Below, piece by piece: positions 15,900-24,290 of a stretch of 64,000 nt of DNA; the stretch's first letter is position 1; every line of letters starts with the position of its first letter. Location: positions 1 to 64,000 of the forward strand of contig NZ_BMTW01000023.1 of assembly GCF_014649875.1 (NCBI RefSeq), written 5' to 3'. This DNA is from Streptomyces rubiginosohelvolus (GTDB lineage Bacteria; Actinomycetota; Actinomycetes; Streptomycetales; Streptomycetaceae). The notes under the pieces are model-generated. The model saw only the letters and a program-made list of their open reading frames with translations, did no database searches and had not been told where the DNA came from. Made by a program: the position numbers and the translations under genes.

Positions 15900-17066
15900 A
15901 TGAGCACGTACCGCGACTTCGCCCACCGCGGCTCCGCCCGCGCCACCGTCCTCAAGACGGTCGGCACCAAGGAACGCCGCTCACACCTGTCCGCGCCCCG
16001 CGTCCCCACGGTCGGGATCGACATCGGCGGTACGAAGGTGATGGCGGGCGTCGTCGACGCCGACGGCAACATCCTGGAAAAGGTCCGCACCGAGACGCCC
16101 GACAAGTCCAAGAGCCCCAAGGTCGTCGAGGACACCATCGTCGAGCTGGTCCTGGACCTCTCCGACCGGCACGACGTCCACGCGGTGGGCATCGGTGCGG
16201 CGGGCTGGGTCGACGCCGACCGCTCCAAGGTCCTCTTCGCCCCGCACCTCGCCTGGCGCGACGAGCCCCTGCGCGACGCCATCGCCTCCCGCCTCGTCGT
16301 CCCCGTCATGGTCGACAACGACGCCAACACCGCCGCCTGGGCGGAGTGGCGCTTCGGCGCGGGCCGCGGCGAGGACCACCTCGTCATGATCACCCTCGGT
16401 ACGGGCATCGGCGGCGCGATCCTGGAGGACGGCCAGGTCAAGCGCGGCAAGTACGGGGTCGCCGGTGAGTTCGGCCACATGCAGGTCGTGCCCTCGGGCC
16501 ACCGCTGCCCCTGCGGCAACCGGGGCTGCTGGGAGCAGTACAGCTCCGGCAACGCCCTCGTCCGCGAGGCCAAGGAGCTGGCCGCCGCCGACTCCCCGGT
16601 CGCCCACTACCTGCTGGACCGGGTGAAGGGGAACGTCTCCGACATCACCGGGCCGCTCATCACCGAACTGGCCCGCGAGGGCGATGCGATGTGCATCGAA
16701 CTCCTCCAGGACATCGGCCAATGGCTCGGCATCGGCATCGCCAATCTGGCCGCCGCGCTCGACCCCTCCTGCTTCGTGATCGGAGGCGGTGTCAGCGCCG
16801 CCGACGACCTCCTGATCAACCCCGCCCGGGACGCCTTCAAGCGCCACCTCACCGGCCGCGGCTACCGCCCCGAGGCCAGGATCGCCAAGGCGCAGCTCGG
16901 CCCCGAGGCGGGTATGGTCGGCGCCGCGGACCTGGCGCGGCTGGTCGCCCGCCGCTTCCGCCGCGCCAACCGGCGGCGCGTCGAGCGGTACGAGCGGTAC
17001 GCCCAGATCTACGACCAGGCGGCGAGCACCATCCGCAACACGCGGTCCACCCGCACCGCCGACTGA
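15900..17066 (+). CDS. ROK family sugar kinase (glucokinase-like)
   Basis: Cytoplasmic sugar kinase (388 aa). A 37-residue N-terminal tail precedes the phosphate-binding motif GIDIGGTKVMAG (Asp41), then DNDANTAAWAEW and the ROK zinc motif CPCGNRGCWEQYSSG. There is no helix-turn-helix at the N terminus, so it is a kinase and not a NagC/XylR-type repressor. ATG 15900 has a CAGGGA ribosome site; an earlier in-frame ATG lacks one. Its position after the ABC importer suggests it phosphorylates the imported sugar. It lies 133 bases after the ATPase gene and may also have its own promoter. Confidence 0.9.
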   Translation: MSTYRDFAHRGSARATVLKTVGTKERRSHLSAPRVPTVGIDIGGTKVMAGVVDADGNILEKVRTETPDKSKSPKVVEDTIVELVLDLSDRHDVHAVGIGAAGWVDADRSKVLFAPHLAWRDEPLRDAIASRLVVPVMVDNDANTAAWAEWRFGAGRGEDHLVMITLGTGIGGAILEDGQVKRGKYGVAGEFGHMQVVPSGHRCPCGNRGCWEQYSSGNALVREAKELAAADSPVAHYLLDRVKGNVSDITGPLITELAREGDAMCIELLQDIGQWLGIGIANLAAALDPSCFVIGGGVSAADDLLINPARDAFKRHLTGRGYRPEARIAKAQLGPEAGMVGAADLARLVARRFRRANRRRVERYERYAQIYDQAASTIRNTRSTRTAD

Positions 17067-17143
17067 ACCGCGACCGCCCTTTCCGGCGTCCACCCCTCCG
17101 TACGCCTCGTCACGTCGCCGCAGCACCTAGGGACCACCTGATC

Positions 17144-17740
17144 ATGATCGCAGCCGAGCACCCCGTGGTGCCGCACCAGTCGGAGTCTCCGGGCGACGGC
17201 GAGGGCAAACCGCCCGAGGACCGCCGGCGCGTGTTCAAGCGGCGCTTCATCACCGCCACGATCATCGTGCTGCTGATCGGCATCCCGGCCGGCTACCTGC
17301 TGATCTCGGCCGGACAGAGCCGCCGCTCGGGCATGGACAAGGAGACCGAGGCGGCCGCCTCGGGGCTGCGCGAGGGCTGGCCCTCCAAGATGCAGCGCCG
17401 GATCTTCGAGATTCCGATCCCGGGCAACGGACAGGGCGTCCAGTACTACGAGACGAACAACTGGAAAGCCAGCCGGATGTACGCGAAGTTCCGGACCACC
17501 TCCGCCGGTCTCGACCGCTTCCTGACCGGAATGGGCACGGGACGCGCGGCGCTGGAGCCGGACAAGATCACGATCAGCCCGCGGGACATCAAGATCACCG
17601 GCTGGTCCTTCGGCCCGGGCGAGCACTGGGCCGGCACCACGCACAGCAACAAGAAGCCGCGCCCCACCCAGAACATCACGGTCAATATGACCGATCCGGC
17701 CAGTCCCGTCGTGTATGTCGTCTCGGCGGCGACCCCCTGA
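17144..17740 (+). CDS. Single-pass membrane protein, hypothetical
   Basis: Unrecognised protein (198 aa) of type II topology. A polar N-terminal tail (residues 1-36, ending in KRRF) is followed by one transmembrane helix (about 37-57, ITATIIVLLIGIPAGYLLIS). The outer domain of about 140 residues has no cysteines and contains NNWKASRMYAKFRTT and SPRDIKITGWSFGPGEHWAG. The look is that of actinobacterial secreted-domain proteins of unknown role. It follows the ROK kinase by 77 bases on the same strand. An AGGGAC ribosome site lies upstream of ATG 17144. Confidence 0.8.
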   Translation: MIAAEHPVVPHQSESPGDGEGKPPEDRRRVFKRRFITATIIVLLIGIPAGYLLISAGQSRRSGMDKETEAAASGLREGWPSKMQRRIFEIPIPGNGQGVQYYETNNWKASRMYAKFRTTSAGLDRFLTGMGTGRAALEPDKITISPRDIKITGWSFGPGEHWAGTTHSNKKPRPTQNITVNMTDPASPVVYVVSAATP

Positions 17741-17763
17741 CCTGGGACCGGAGGGGCGCTCAG

Positions 17764-17776
17764 TAACCTGGAGCGA
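17764..17776 (+). promoter_or_regulatory. -10 box of a leaderless promoter (pcaL)
   Basis: TAACCT at 17764-17769, then 7 bases, then GTG 17777. No ribosome site stands before this GTG, so the spacing is the main argument that transcription and translation both begin there. Confidence 0.45.
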
Positions 17777-19678
17777 GTGAGCGAAGTGAGCGAGACGACC
17801 CCGCAGCCCGTGCAGGCCCCCCACCCCGGTGGGCCCGCCCCGCATCCCGGAGCGCCTCACCAGGCGGTTCCGGCCCCTCACCAGGGACCGGACGCCGTGC
17901 CCGCGCCGGGCGCCCCGGGATCCTCCCCGGCGCCCTACCCGCCCTTCGGCGGCGGAGCCCCCGGCTTCCCGGAGGCCGCCGTAGCCCCGGGCTTCCCGGA
18001 GGCCGCGCAGCCGGGCAGGACACCGCTCGCCCCGCCCGCCCCCCAGGGCCCGTTCGCACCGCAGCCGCCGCACATCGCCTCCGTACCGCAGACCGCTGAG
18101 GCCGGTCAGCCGGGTCCCGGCCCGCAGACCGCCCCGGGCTCCCAGGCCGCCCCTGGGCCCCTGGCCGCCCCCGGCCCGCAGACAGCGCCGGGCTCCCAGG
18201 CCGCCCCCGGCCCCCTGGCTGCCCGCGGCCCGCAGACTGCCTCCGCACCGCAGACCGGTCAGGCGAGTCCCGGCCCGCACACCACCCCCGTACCCCAGGC
18301 CGCGCACGCCGCCCCCGCCCCCGCCCCGCAGGGAACGCAGGGCGGCACCCAGGGAGCATCCGTGCCGTCCGCCCCACAGGGGGCGCAGGCGGCGACCGGG
18401 CTCCCGCGGACCCTTCAGTACCGCTTCGACGGGCCCGAGGACGCCCCGGTCCTGGTCATCGGGCCCTCGCTCGGCACGACGTGGCACATGTGGGACCGCC
18501 AGATACCCGAGCTGTCCCAGCACTGGCGGATCTTCCGCTACGACCTCCCCGGCCACGGCGGCGCGCCCGCCCACGCCGCCGCCTCCGTCGCCGAGCTGGG
18601 CGACCGGCTGCTCGCGACCCTGGACGGCCTCGGCGTCCAGCGCTTCGGCTACGCGGGCTGCTCGATCGGCGGGGCGGTCGGCGCGGACCTGGCCCTGCGC
18701 CACCCGCACCGGGTCGCCTCGCTGGCGCTCGTCGCCTCCTCGCCCCGGTTCGGCACGGCCGACGAGTTCCGCCAGCGTGGGGTGATCGTCCGCACCAACG
18801 GCCTGGAGCCGATGGCCCGCACCGCGCCCGAGCGCTGGTTCACCCCCGGCTTCGCCGCGGCCCAGCCCGCCATCGTGGAATGGGCCGTGCAGATGGTCCG
18901 CACCACCGACCCCGGCTGCTACATCGCCGCCTGCGAGGCGCTCGCGGCGTTCGACATCCGTGGCGCCCTGGGCCGGATCGGCGTCCCCACCCTGGTGCTG
19001 GTCGGGGCGGAGGACCAGGTCACCGGGCCCGCCGAGGCCCGCACGCTGGTCGCCGGGATACCGGACGCCCGCCTCGCGCTCGTCCCCGGCGCCTCCCACC
19101 TCGCGCCCGTCGAACAACCCGCCGCCGTCAGCGACCTGCTGCTGATGCACTTCTCCACCGCCTGGCAGCAGGACACCTCGGCCGCGATCCCCGTACTGCC
19201 CCACATCACCGCGCCCGCCGCCCCCAGCACGCCGTTCGTCCCGGTGGCCGAGATCGCCCCGGCCGTCTCTGCGCCCGACGCCGTCGCGCCGACCCCGGAC
19301 GACCGGTACGAGCAGGGCACGAAGGTGCGCCGCGAAGTGCTGGGGGACGCCCATGTCGACGCGGTGAACGACACGGCCGACGCCTTCACCGAGGACTTCC
19401 AGGAGCTGGTCACCCGGTACGCCTGGGGCGAGGTCTGGAGCCGCGACGGCCTCGACCGCCGCACCCGCAGCGTCATCACGCTCACCGCGCTCGTCACCTC
19501 CGGCCACCTGGAGGGCCTGGCCGCGCACACCCGGGCCGCCCTGCGCAACGGCCTGACGCCCGCCGAGATCAAGGAAGTTCTCCTCCAGACCGCCGTCTAC
19601 TGCGGCATCCCCGCCGCCGGAGCCGCCTTCGCCGTGGCGCAGAAGGTGATCCAGGAGGAAACCACGCCGCCCGCGTAG
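17777..19678 (+). CDS. pcaL: 3-oxoadipate enol-lactonase / 4-carboxymuconolactone decarboxylase fusion
   Basis: Bifunctional enzyme (633 aa) of the protocatechuate branch of the beta-ketoadipate pathway. Residues 1-207 are a Pro/Ala/Gln-rich low-complexity tail with an 18-residue repeat (115-132 and 133-150). Residues 209-455 are an alpha/beta hydrolase (PcaD) with nucleophile Ser296 in GCSIGG, Asp413 and His441. Residues about 508-630 are the decarboxylase domain (PcaC) with TRSVITLTALV and the HTRAALRNGLTPAEI segment. The decarboxylase and lactonase act in sequence, the normal reason for this fusion. The tail is unusual; an internal GTG at 18362 with GGGAG five bases ahead would give a 438-residue protein of normal PcaL size. 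The other pca genes are absent here. Confidence 0.9.
   Translation: MSEVSETTPQPVQAPHPGGPAPHPGAPHQAVPAPHQGPDAVPAPGAPGSSPAPYPPFGGGAPGFPEAAVAPGFPEAAQPGRTPLAPPAPQGPFAPQPPHIASVPQTAEAGQPGPGPQTAPGSQAAPGPLAAPGPQTAPGSQAAPGPLAARGPQTASAPQTGQASPGPHTTPVPQAAHAAPAPAPQGTQGGTQGASVPSAPQGAQAATGLPRTLQYRFDGPEDAPVLVIGPSLGTTWHMWDRQIPELSQHWRIFRYDLPGHGGAPAHAAASVAELGDRLLATLDGLGVQRFGYAGCSIGGAVGADLALRHPHRVASLALVASSPRFGTADEFRQRGVIVRTNGLEPMARTAPERWFTPGFAAAQPAIVEWAVQMVRTTDPGCYIAACEALAAFDIRGALGRIGVPTLVLVGAEDQVTGPAEARTLVAGIPDARLALVPGASHLAPVEQPAAVSDLLLMHFSTAWQQDTSAAIPVLPHITAPAAPSTPFVPVAEIAPAVSAPDAVAPTPDDRYEQGTKVRREVLGDAHVDAVNDTADAFTEDFQELVTRYAWGEVWSRDGLDRRTRSVITLTALVTSGHLEGLAAHTRAALRNGLTPAEIKEVLLQTAVYCGIPAAGAAFAVAQKVIQEETTPPA
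18119..18226 (+). repeat. 54-base tandem duplication inside pcaL
   Basis: Two adjacent 54-base units (18119-18172, 18173-18226) encode the 18-residue repeat GPQTAPGSQAAPGPLAAP and its near copy ending in Arg. It lies in the proline-rich N-terminal extension and keeps the reading frame. Confidence 0.85.
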
Positions 19679-19690
19679 CAGGATGGGGTC

Positions 19691-20344
19691 ATGAACGCAT
19701 CGCCCGGGGCACTCACCCTCACCAAGAAGACCCACTCCTGCGTCCGGATCGAGAAGGAGGGGCGCGTCCTGGTCATCGACCCCGGGGGCTTCTCCGAGGA
19801 CGACGCGGCGCTCGGCGCGGACGTCATGCTGGTGACGCACGAGCACCCGGACCACTTCAACGAGGCGAGGCTGCGGGCGGGTCTGGAGGCGAACCCCGCG
19901 GCCGAGGTCTGGACGCTGCGCAGCGTCGCCGAGCAGCTCTCGGCCGCCTTCCCGGGCCGGGTGCACACCGTGGGCGACGGGGACGCGTTCTCCGCCGCCG
20001 GATTCGACGTCACCGTGCACGGCGAGCTGCACGCGGTGATCCACCCGGACATCCCGAGGATCACCAACGTCGGCTTCCTCGTGGACGGTTCGGTCTTCCA
20101 CCCCGGCGACGCGCTCACCGTTCCCGAGCGCCCCGTGGACACGCTGCTGCTGCCGGTGATGGCCCCCTGGAGCAAGATCTCCGAGGTCATCGACTACGTA
20201 CGCGAGGTGAAGCCGCGGCGCGCCATCGACGTCCACGACGCCCTGCTGACCGATCTGGCCCGCCCGGTCTACGACAACCAGATCGGGGCCCTGGGCGGCG
20301 CGGACCACGGCCGGCTGGCCCCGGGCGGCACCACCGAGCTGTGA
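19691..20344 (+). CDS. MBL-fold metal-dependent hydrolase
   Basis: Metallo-beta-lactamase-fold protein (217 aa) of the UlaG-like group. The metal motif HxHxDH appears as VTHEHPDHFNE (about residues 54-64), with further likely ligands in HPGDA and DVHDALL. The N terminus LTLTKKTHSCVRIEKEGRVLVIDPGGF is typical of the group. The substrate is unknown. ATG 19691 follows the pcaL stop by 12 bases; AGGA seven bases upstream could serve as ribosome site, though CAGGAT there also fits a leaderless -10 box. Confidence 0.85.
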   Translation: MNASPGALTLTKKTHSCVRIEKEGRVLVIDPGGFSEDDAALGADVMLVTHEHPDHFNEARLRAGLEANPAAEVWTLRSVAEQLSAAFPGRVHTVGDGDAFSAAGFDVTVHGELHAVIHPDIPRITNVGFLVDGSVFHPGDALTVPERPVDTLLLPVMAPWSKISEVIDYVREVKPRRAIDVHDALLTDLARPVYDNQIGALGGADHGRLAPGGTTEL

Positions 20345-20373
20345 GCCCGGCGGCCGCTGTCAGTGGGAGCGGC

Positions 20374-20386
20374 TAGGTTGGCTGCC
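20374..20386 (+). promoter_or_regulatory. -10 box of a leaderless promoter (exonuclease III gene)
   Basis: TAGGTT at 20374-20379 is followed by 7 bases and ATG 20387, with no ribosome site. Confidence 0.45.
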
Positions 20387-21166
20387 ATGCGCATCGCCAC
20401 CTATAACGTCAATTCGATCACCGCCCGGCTGCCGAGGCTTCTGGCCTGGCTGGAGAGCAGCGGCACCGATGTGCTGTGCATCCAGGAGACCAAGTGCACG
20501 GCGGAGCAGTTCCCCGCCGAAGCCCTGCGCGAGGCGGGGTACGAATCCGCCGTCAACGCCACGGGCCGGTGGAACGGGGTCGCGCTGCTCTCCCGCGTCG
20601 GTCTCACCGACGTCGTCACCGGGCTGCCCGGCGGCCCGGAGTACGACGGCGCGCAGGAGCCCCGCGCGATCTCGGCGACCTGCGGCCCGCTGCGCCTCTG
20701 GTCGGTGTACGTGCCCAACGGTCGCGAGGTCGAGCACGAGCACTACGCGTACAAGCTGCGCTGGCTGGAGGCCCTGCGGAAGGCCGTGGCGGCGGACGCC
20801 GCGGGGGCCCTGCCCTTCGCGGTCCTGGGCGACTTCAACGTGGCCCCGACCGACGAGGACGTCTGGGACCCGGCGCTGTTCGAGGGCGCCACGCATGTGA
20901 CGCCCGCCGAGCGCGCCGCCCTCGCTGCCCTGGAGGCGGAGGGCCTGAGCGAGGTCCACCCCCGCCCCCTCAAGTACGACCGCGCCTACACCTTCTGGGA
21001 CTACCGCGAGCTGCGGTTCCCCAAGAACAAGGGCATGCGGATCGACCTGACCTTCGGCAACGCCCCGTTCACCGCCGCGGTCAAGGACAGCTACGTCGAC
21101 CGCGAGGAGCGCAAGGGCAAGGGCGCGTCCGACCACGCCCCGGTGGTCGTCGACCTGGACCTCTGA
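20387..21166 (+). CDS. xth: Exodeoxyribonuclease III
   Basis: DNA repair nuclease (259 aa) of the ExoIII/APE1 family: 3'-5' exonuclease and AP endonuclease. Conserved parts are MRIATYNVNSI (Asn near residue 7), the metal ligand in CIQETK, the active-site YVPNGR, GDFNVAP with Asp and Asn, and the C-terminal catalytic SDHAPVVVDLDL. Length is normal. ATG 20387 is used because the family begins with MRIATYN and a -10 box lies just before it. The product acts on damaged DNA in the cytoplasm; neighbours suggest no special pathway. Confidence 0.93.
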   Translation: MRIATYNVNSITARLPRLLAWLESSGTDVLCIQETKCTAEQFPAEALREAGYESAVNATGRWNGVALLSRVGLTDVVTGLPGGPEYDGAQEPRAISATCGPLRLWSVYVPNGREVEHEHYAYKLRWLEALRKAVAADAAGALPFAVLGDFNVAPTDEDVWDPALFEGATHVTPAERAALAALEAEGLSEVHPRPLKYDRAYTFWDYRELRFPKNKGMRIDLTFGNAPFTAAVKDSYVDREERKGKGASDHAPVVVDLDL

Positions 21167-21205
21167 GCAGGGTCGGACGGAGATGGGCGAGCGGCCGCAC
21201 AGCAA

Positions 21206-21254
21206 GTGACAACCCAAGGTTGACACCCTCTGGGTGTCAACCTACGGTTGTCAC
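21206..21254. promoter_or_regulatory. 49-base palindrome covering a leaderless promoter
   Basis: One dyad centred at 21230: outer arms GTGACAACC (21206-21214) and GGTTGTCAC (21246-21254), inner arms AGGTTGACACCC (21217-21228) and GGGTGTCAACCT (21232-21243). It therefore holds four half-sites of the form GGTTGWCAC. The -35 box TTGACA (21220-21225), a 17-base spacer and the -10 box TACGGT (21243-21248) lie inside it, and ATG 21255 follows directly. This looks like a tightly repressed leaderless promoter. Confidence 0.8.
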
Positions 21255-22001
21255 ATGACGCAGCCTCTTCCCGTCACCCCTTCCGTACGCCTCGACGATC
21301 TGATCGAGGCCATCAAGAAGACCAACGACGACGCCCTGGAGCAGCTCTCCGGCGCGGTCCTAGCCGCCGACCACCTCGGAGACGTGGCCGACCACCTCAT
21401 CGGCCACTTCGTGGACCAGGCCCGCCGCTCCGGCGCCTCCTGGACCGACATCGGCCGCAGCATGGGGGTCACCCGCCAGGCCGCCCAGAAGCGCTTCGTG
21501 CCCAAGAAGGCCGACAGCTCGTCGGACCTCGACCCGAACGAGGGCTTCAACCGCTTCACCCCACGCGCCCGCAATGTGGTGGTCGCCTCCCACAACGAGG
21601 CCCAGGCCGCCCGGCACGCCGAGATCGTCCCCGCCCACCTGATCCTCGGCCTGCTCGCCGAGCCCGAGGTGATCGCCGCCCGCGTCCTCGTCGGGCAGGG
21701 CGTGGAGCCGGACGCCCTCCGCGAGGCGGCGGCTGCGGCACTGCCCGCCCCGGTGGACGAGGTGCCCGAGCTGATCCCGTACGACCCCGACTCCCGCAAG
21801 GTCCTGGAGCTGACCTTCCGCGAGGCGCTGCGCCTCGGCCACAACTACGTCGGCACCGAGCACATCCTGCTGGCCCTGCTGGAGTTCGAGGACGGCTCCG
21901 GAGTGCTGACCGGCCTCGGCCTGGACAAGGAGGCCGTGTCCGCCGCGGTGGAGCGGGCGGTGAGCGAGGCGGCGGGGGCCCTCCGGCAGCAGAACCCCTG
22001 A
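21255..22001 (+). CDS. HTH and Clp N-domain protein
   Basis: Predicted DNA-binding protein (248 aa) with two parts. Residues about 10-80 include the helix-turn-helix SWTDIGRSMGVTRQAAQKRF. Residues about 88-245 resemble the double ClpA/ClpC N-terminal repeat (RFTPRARNVVVASHNEAQ... AEIVPAHLILGLLAEP, and NYVGTEHILLALLEFEDG). There is no AAA+ ATPase domain. In Clp proteins the N domain binds adaptors or substrates, so this protein may link a Clp-type interaction surface to transcription. The palindrome over its own promoter suggests autoregulation (inference). An upstream in-frame ATG would place the palindrome in the coding sequence and is not used. Confidence 0.85.
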   Translation: MTQPLPVTPSVRLDDLIEAIKKTNDDALEQLSGAVLAADHLGDVADHLIGHFVDQARRSGASWTDIGRSMGVTRQAAQKRFVPKKADSSSDLDPNEGFNRFTPRARNVVVASHNEAQAARHAEIVPAHLILGLLAEPEVIAARVLVGQGVEPDALREAAAAALPAPVDEVPELIPYDPDSRKVLELTFREALRLGHNYVGTEHILLALLEFEDGSGVLTGLGLDKEAVSAAVERAVSEAAGALRQQNP

Positions 22002-22022
22002 GCTCCCGAGCGACCCCGTGAT

Positions 22023-22064
22023 CGTGGACGGCGGCCTCAGTGCACCGAGAACCCGCCGTCCACG
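22023..22064. terminator. Hairpin between convergent genes
   Basis: Perfect 12-base arms (22023-22034 and 22053-22064) with an 18-base loop. It overlaps the last codons of the minus-strand SDR gene and lies 22 bases after the HTH/Clp-N stop, so it can serve both genes. Confidence 0.6.
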
Positions 22065-22816
22065 AACAACGACTGCCCGGTGATGTACGCCGACGATCGC
22101 CCCGCCAGGAACACCGCGGCCCCGGCGAAGTCCTCCGCGAGTCCGTTCCGGCCGACCATCGTCCGGGCCGCCAGCGACGCCACCTTCTCCGGGTCCGACT
22201 GGAGGCGCGCGTTCAGCGGGGTCAGCACGAACCCGGGCACCAGGCTGTTCACGGTGACTCCGTGCGGCGACCACGCCTCGGCCTGCGAGCGGGTCAGCGA
22301 CTCCAGGCCGCCTTTGGACACCCCGTAGGCGCCGCTGCTCACGAAGGCCCGGTGCGCCTGCTGCGACGTGATGTGGATGATCCGCCCGTACCCCCGCTCG
22401 GCCATGCCCGGCCCGAACCGCTGCCCGAGCAGGAACGGCGCCTTCAGGTTCACCGCCATCGTGGTGTCCCAGACGTCCTCGCCGAGCTCGGTCATCGGCG
22501 GGCGCAGATTGATCCCCGCGCAGTTCACCAGGATGTCCGGCTCCCCGAACGCCGCCGCGGCCTCCTCCGCCCCGACGCGCACCCCCTCGGCGGTGCTCAG
22601 GTCCGCGCTCACCCAGGCCGCCCGGCAGTCCTCCGAGGCCAGCTCGTCCACGGTCTCCCGCAGCTCCGCCTCCCGGCGGGCCACCACGACGACGCTCGCA
22701 CCGGCCCGGGCCAGTGCGCCGGTGATCGCCCGGCCGATGCCGGAGCTGCCTCCGGTGACCACCGCCACCCGGCCTTCCAGCGAGAACAGTTCCGAGACGT
22801 AGCTCTGTGCACTCAT
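22037..22816 (-). CDS. SDR family oxidoreductase (gluconate 5-dehydrogenase-like)
   Basis: Short-chain dehydrogenase (259 aa). Motifs in order: VAVVTGGSSGIGRAI near residue 18, NCAG in place of NNAG, catalytic Ser in IIHITSQQAH and YGVSK with Tyr and Lys, and the C-terminal YITGQSLFVDGGFSVH. The N-terminal LFSLEGRVAVVTG and the overall pattern are like gluconate 5-dehydrogenases, so a sugar acid substrate is possible but unproven. It converges on the HTH/Clp-N gene. Start at ATG 22816. Confidence 0.88.
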   Translation of the reverse strand: MSAQSYVSELFSLEGRVAVVTGGSSGIGRAITGALARAGASVVVVARREAELRETVDELASEDCRAAWVSADLSTAEGVRVGAEEAAAAFGEPDILVNCAGINLRPPMTELGEDVWDTTMAVNLKAPFLLGQRFGPGMAERGYGRIIHITSQQAHRAFVSSGAYGVSKGGLESLTRSQAEAWSPHGVTVNSLVPGFVLTPLNARLQSDPEKVASLAARTMVGRNGLAEDFAGAAVFLAGRSSAYITGQSLFVDGGFSVH

Positions 22817-22925
22817 GTACGCACTTTAGATATGCGCTCGGATCTCCGTCCGGGCCGGGGTGGGGGACCGGTGAACGCCGCGCGCCCTGTGGTGCGGAAC
22901 CTGGCCGGGATGGGACCCTAGTGGT

Positions 22926-23366
22926 ATGAACATCCCTTTCTTGGACAACTGGCGTAAGCGTCAGGGTGGTACGCAGCCGGGCACGCTCGCCGCCGCCGTC
23001 GAGTCGGACCCCGACGGTGTGGCCGAGCTGCTGGCCGAGTGCGAACTGCTGCGCGTCCGGGCGGGGCAGCAAGGACTCGAACTCGACGACACACCCGCCT
23101 CGTTGGCCGCTCTCGACCAGCTACCGCCCCGCTGGCGCGACGACCCCGAGGAACTGCCCTGGCTCGGCAACGACGCCGGCCTCTATCTCGGCACGGTGAT
23201 CGTGCGGACGGTGCCGGGCGCCGCGTGGGACATCTGGCCGAGCGGCCAGCCCGTGGTGCGGCTGGAGTCCGGGCGGGAGATCGACGTCGTCGCGGCCGGA
23301 CTCGACTGGGCCATGGCGGGCAGCCCGGAGCTCTCCCAGGTGTACGCGGAGTCCGCCGAGAACTGA
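22926..23366 (+). CDS. Conserved hypothetical protein (DUF6278-like)
   Basis: Acidic soluble protein (146 aa) with no signal peptide or membrane segment. It contains LPPRWRDDPEELPWLGNDAGLYLGTVIVRTVPGAAW-type sequence followed by WPSGQPVVRLESGREIDV, which I associate with a small Streptomyces family of unknown function. It may be a stand-alone gene, since it is divergent from the SDR gene and 169 bases before gluA. No catalytic motif is apparent. Confidence 0.75.
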   Translation: MNIPFLDNWRKRQGGTQPGTLAAAVESDPDGVAELLAECELLRVRAGQQGLELDDTPASLAALDQLPPRWRDDPEELPWLGNDAGLYLGTVIVRTVPGAAWDIWPSGQPVVRLESGREIDVVAAGLDWAMAGSPELSQVYAESAEN

Positions 23367-23535
23367 GCGGGGAGCCGCCGGACCCCCCGCCCTCGTCGCC
23401 CGACCGCCCCGCTCTCCTCGCCTAATCCAGTTAAAAAGCCTTTTGCGCCATTTACGCGTGTCGGGTGCGAAGTCCCTTTTCGCGATGGATAGTTTGCGCT
23501 GACCTCGACACAGCGACAAGTGGGTAGGGCAGCGC
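23367..23535 (+). promoter_or_regulatory. Upstream region of the glutamate operon
   Basis: This 169-base gap is the least GC-rich stretch of the area. It holds a small palindrome AAAAGCCTTTT (23434-23444) and a possible -10 box, TAGTTT (23490-23495) or the overlapping GATAGT, about 45 bases before gluA. No clear -35 is visible. It is the only sensible place for the gluABCD promoter. Confidence 0.35.
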
Positions 23536-24279
23536 ATGGCCGTCGATCCTTTGATCGAACTGAGGGACGTCAACAAACACTTCGGAGAGTTGCACGTACT
23601 TCAGGACATCAACCTCACCGTCGGCCGCGGGGAGGTGGTGGTGGTCATCGGCCCCTCCGGCTCAGGGAAATCCACGCTGTGCCGGGCGATCAACCGACTG
23701 GAGACGATCGAGTCCGGCAGCATCACGATCGACGGCAGACCCCTCCCCGAGGAGGGCAAGGGCCTGGCCCAGCTCCGCGCCGAAGTCGGCATGGTCTTCC
23801 AGTCGTTCAACCTCTTCGCCCACAAGACCGTGCTGGACAACGTCTCGCTGGCCCAGCTCAAGGTCCGCAAGCGCAAGAAGGACGAGGCCGACAAGCGCTC
23901 CCGGGAACTCCTGGACCGGGTCGGCCTGGCCGCCCACGCCGACAAGTTCCCCGCCCAGCTCTCCGGCGGCCAGCAGCAGCGCGTTGCCATCGCCCGCGCC
24001 CTGGCCATGGACCCCAAGGCGCTCCTGTTCGACGAGCCGACCTCGGCGCTCGACCCGGAGATGATCAATGAGGTGCTGGAGGTCATGCAGCAGCTGGCCA
24101 GTGACGGCATGACGATGATCGTCGTCACCCATGAGATGGGCTTCGCCCGCTCCGCCGCCAACCGTGTGGTGTTCATGGCCGACGGCTGCGTCGTCGAGGA
24201 CCGCGTCCCGGAGGACTTCTTCACGTCCCCGTCGAGCGACCGCGCCAAGGACTTCCTTTCCAAGATCCTCAAGCACTGA
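23536..24279 (+). CDS. gluA: Glutamate ABC transporter ATP-binding protein
   Basis: ATPase subunit (247 aa) of a polar amino-acid importer. Walker A GPSGSGKST, Q-loop VFQSFNLFAH, signature LSGGQQQR, Walker B LLFDEPTSALD and switch His in VVTHEMGF are all present, in the spacing of GluA/GlnQ proteins. The insertion KVRKRKKDEADKRS after the Q-loop is typical of actinobacterial GluA. It begins the four-gene operon gluABCD, the order known from Corynebacterium and Streptomyces, which supports glutamate as the substrate. Confidence 0.95.
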   Translation: MAVDPLIELRDVNKHFGELHVLQDINLTVGRGEVVVVIGPSGSGKSTLCRAINRLETIESGSITIDGRPLPEEGKGLAQLRAEVGMVFQSFNLFAHKTVLDNVSLAQLKVRKRKKDEADKRSRELLDRVGLAAHADKFPAQLSGGQQQRVAIARALAMDPKALLFDEPTSALDPEMINEVLEVMQQLASDGMTMIVVTHEMGFARSAANRVVFMADGCVVEDRVPEDFFTSPSSDRAKDFLSKILKH

Positions 24280-24290
24280 GGGGGGATTCC

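Noticed and set aside
15900..17066. ROK protein as a NagC/XylR-type repressor
   Set aside because: There is no N-terminal winged helix; the protein begins with a 37-residue tail and then the kinase motif.
17009..20308. 1099-codon open frame on the minus strand
   Set aside because: It lies antisense to the PcaL, MBL and membrane-protein genes, whose domains and codon bias are clear. Long antisense frames are expected in very GC-rich DNA. Its protein is rich in Gly/Arg without any family motif.
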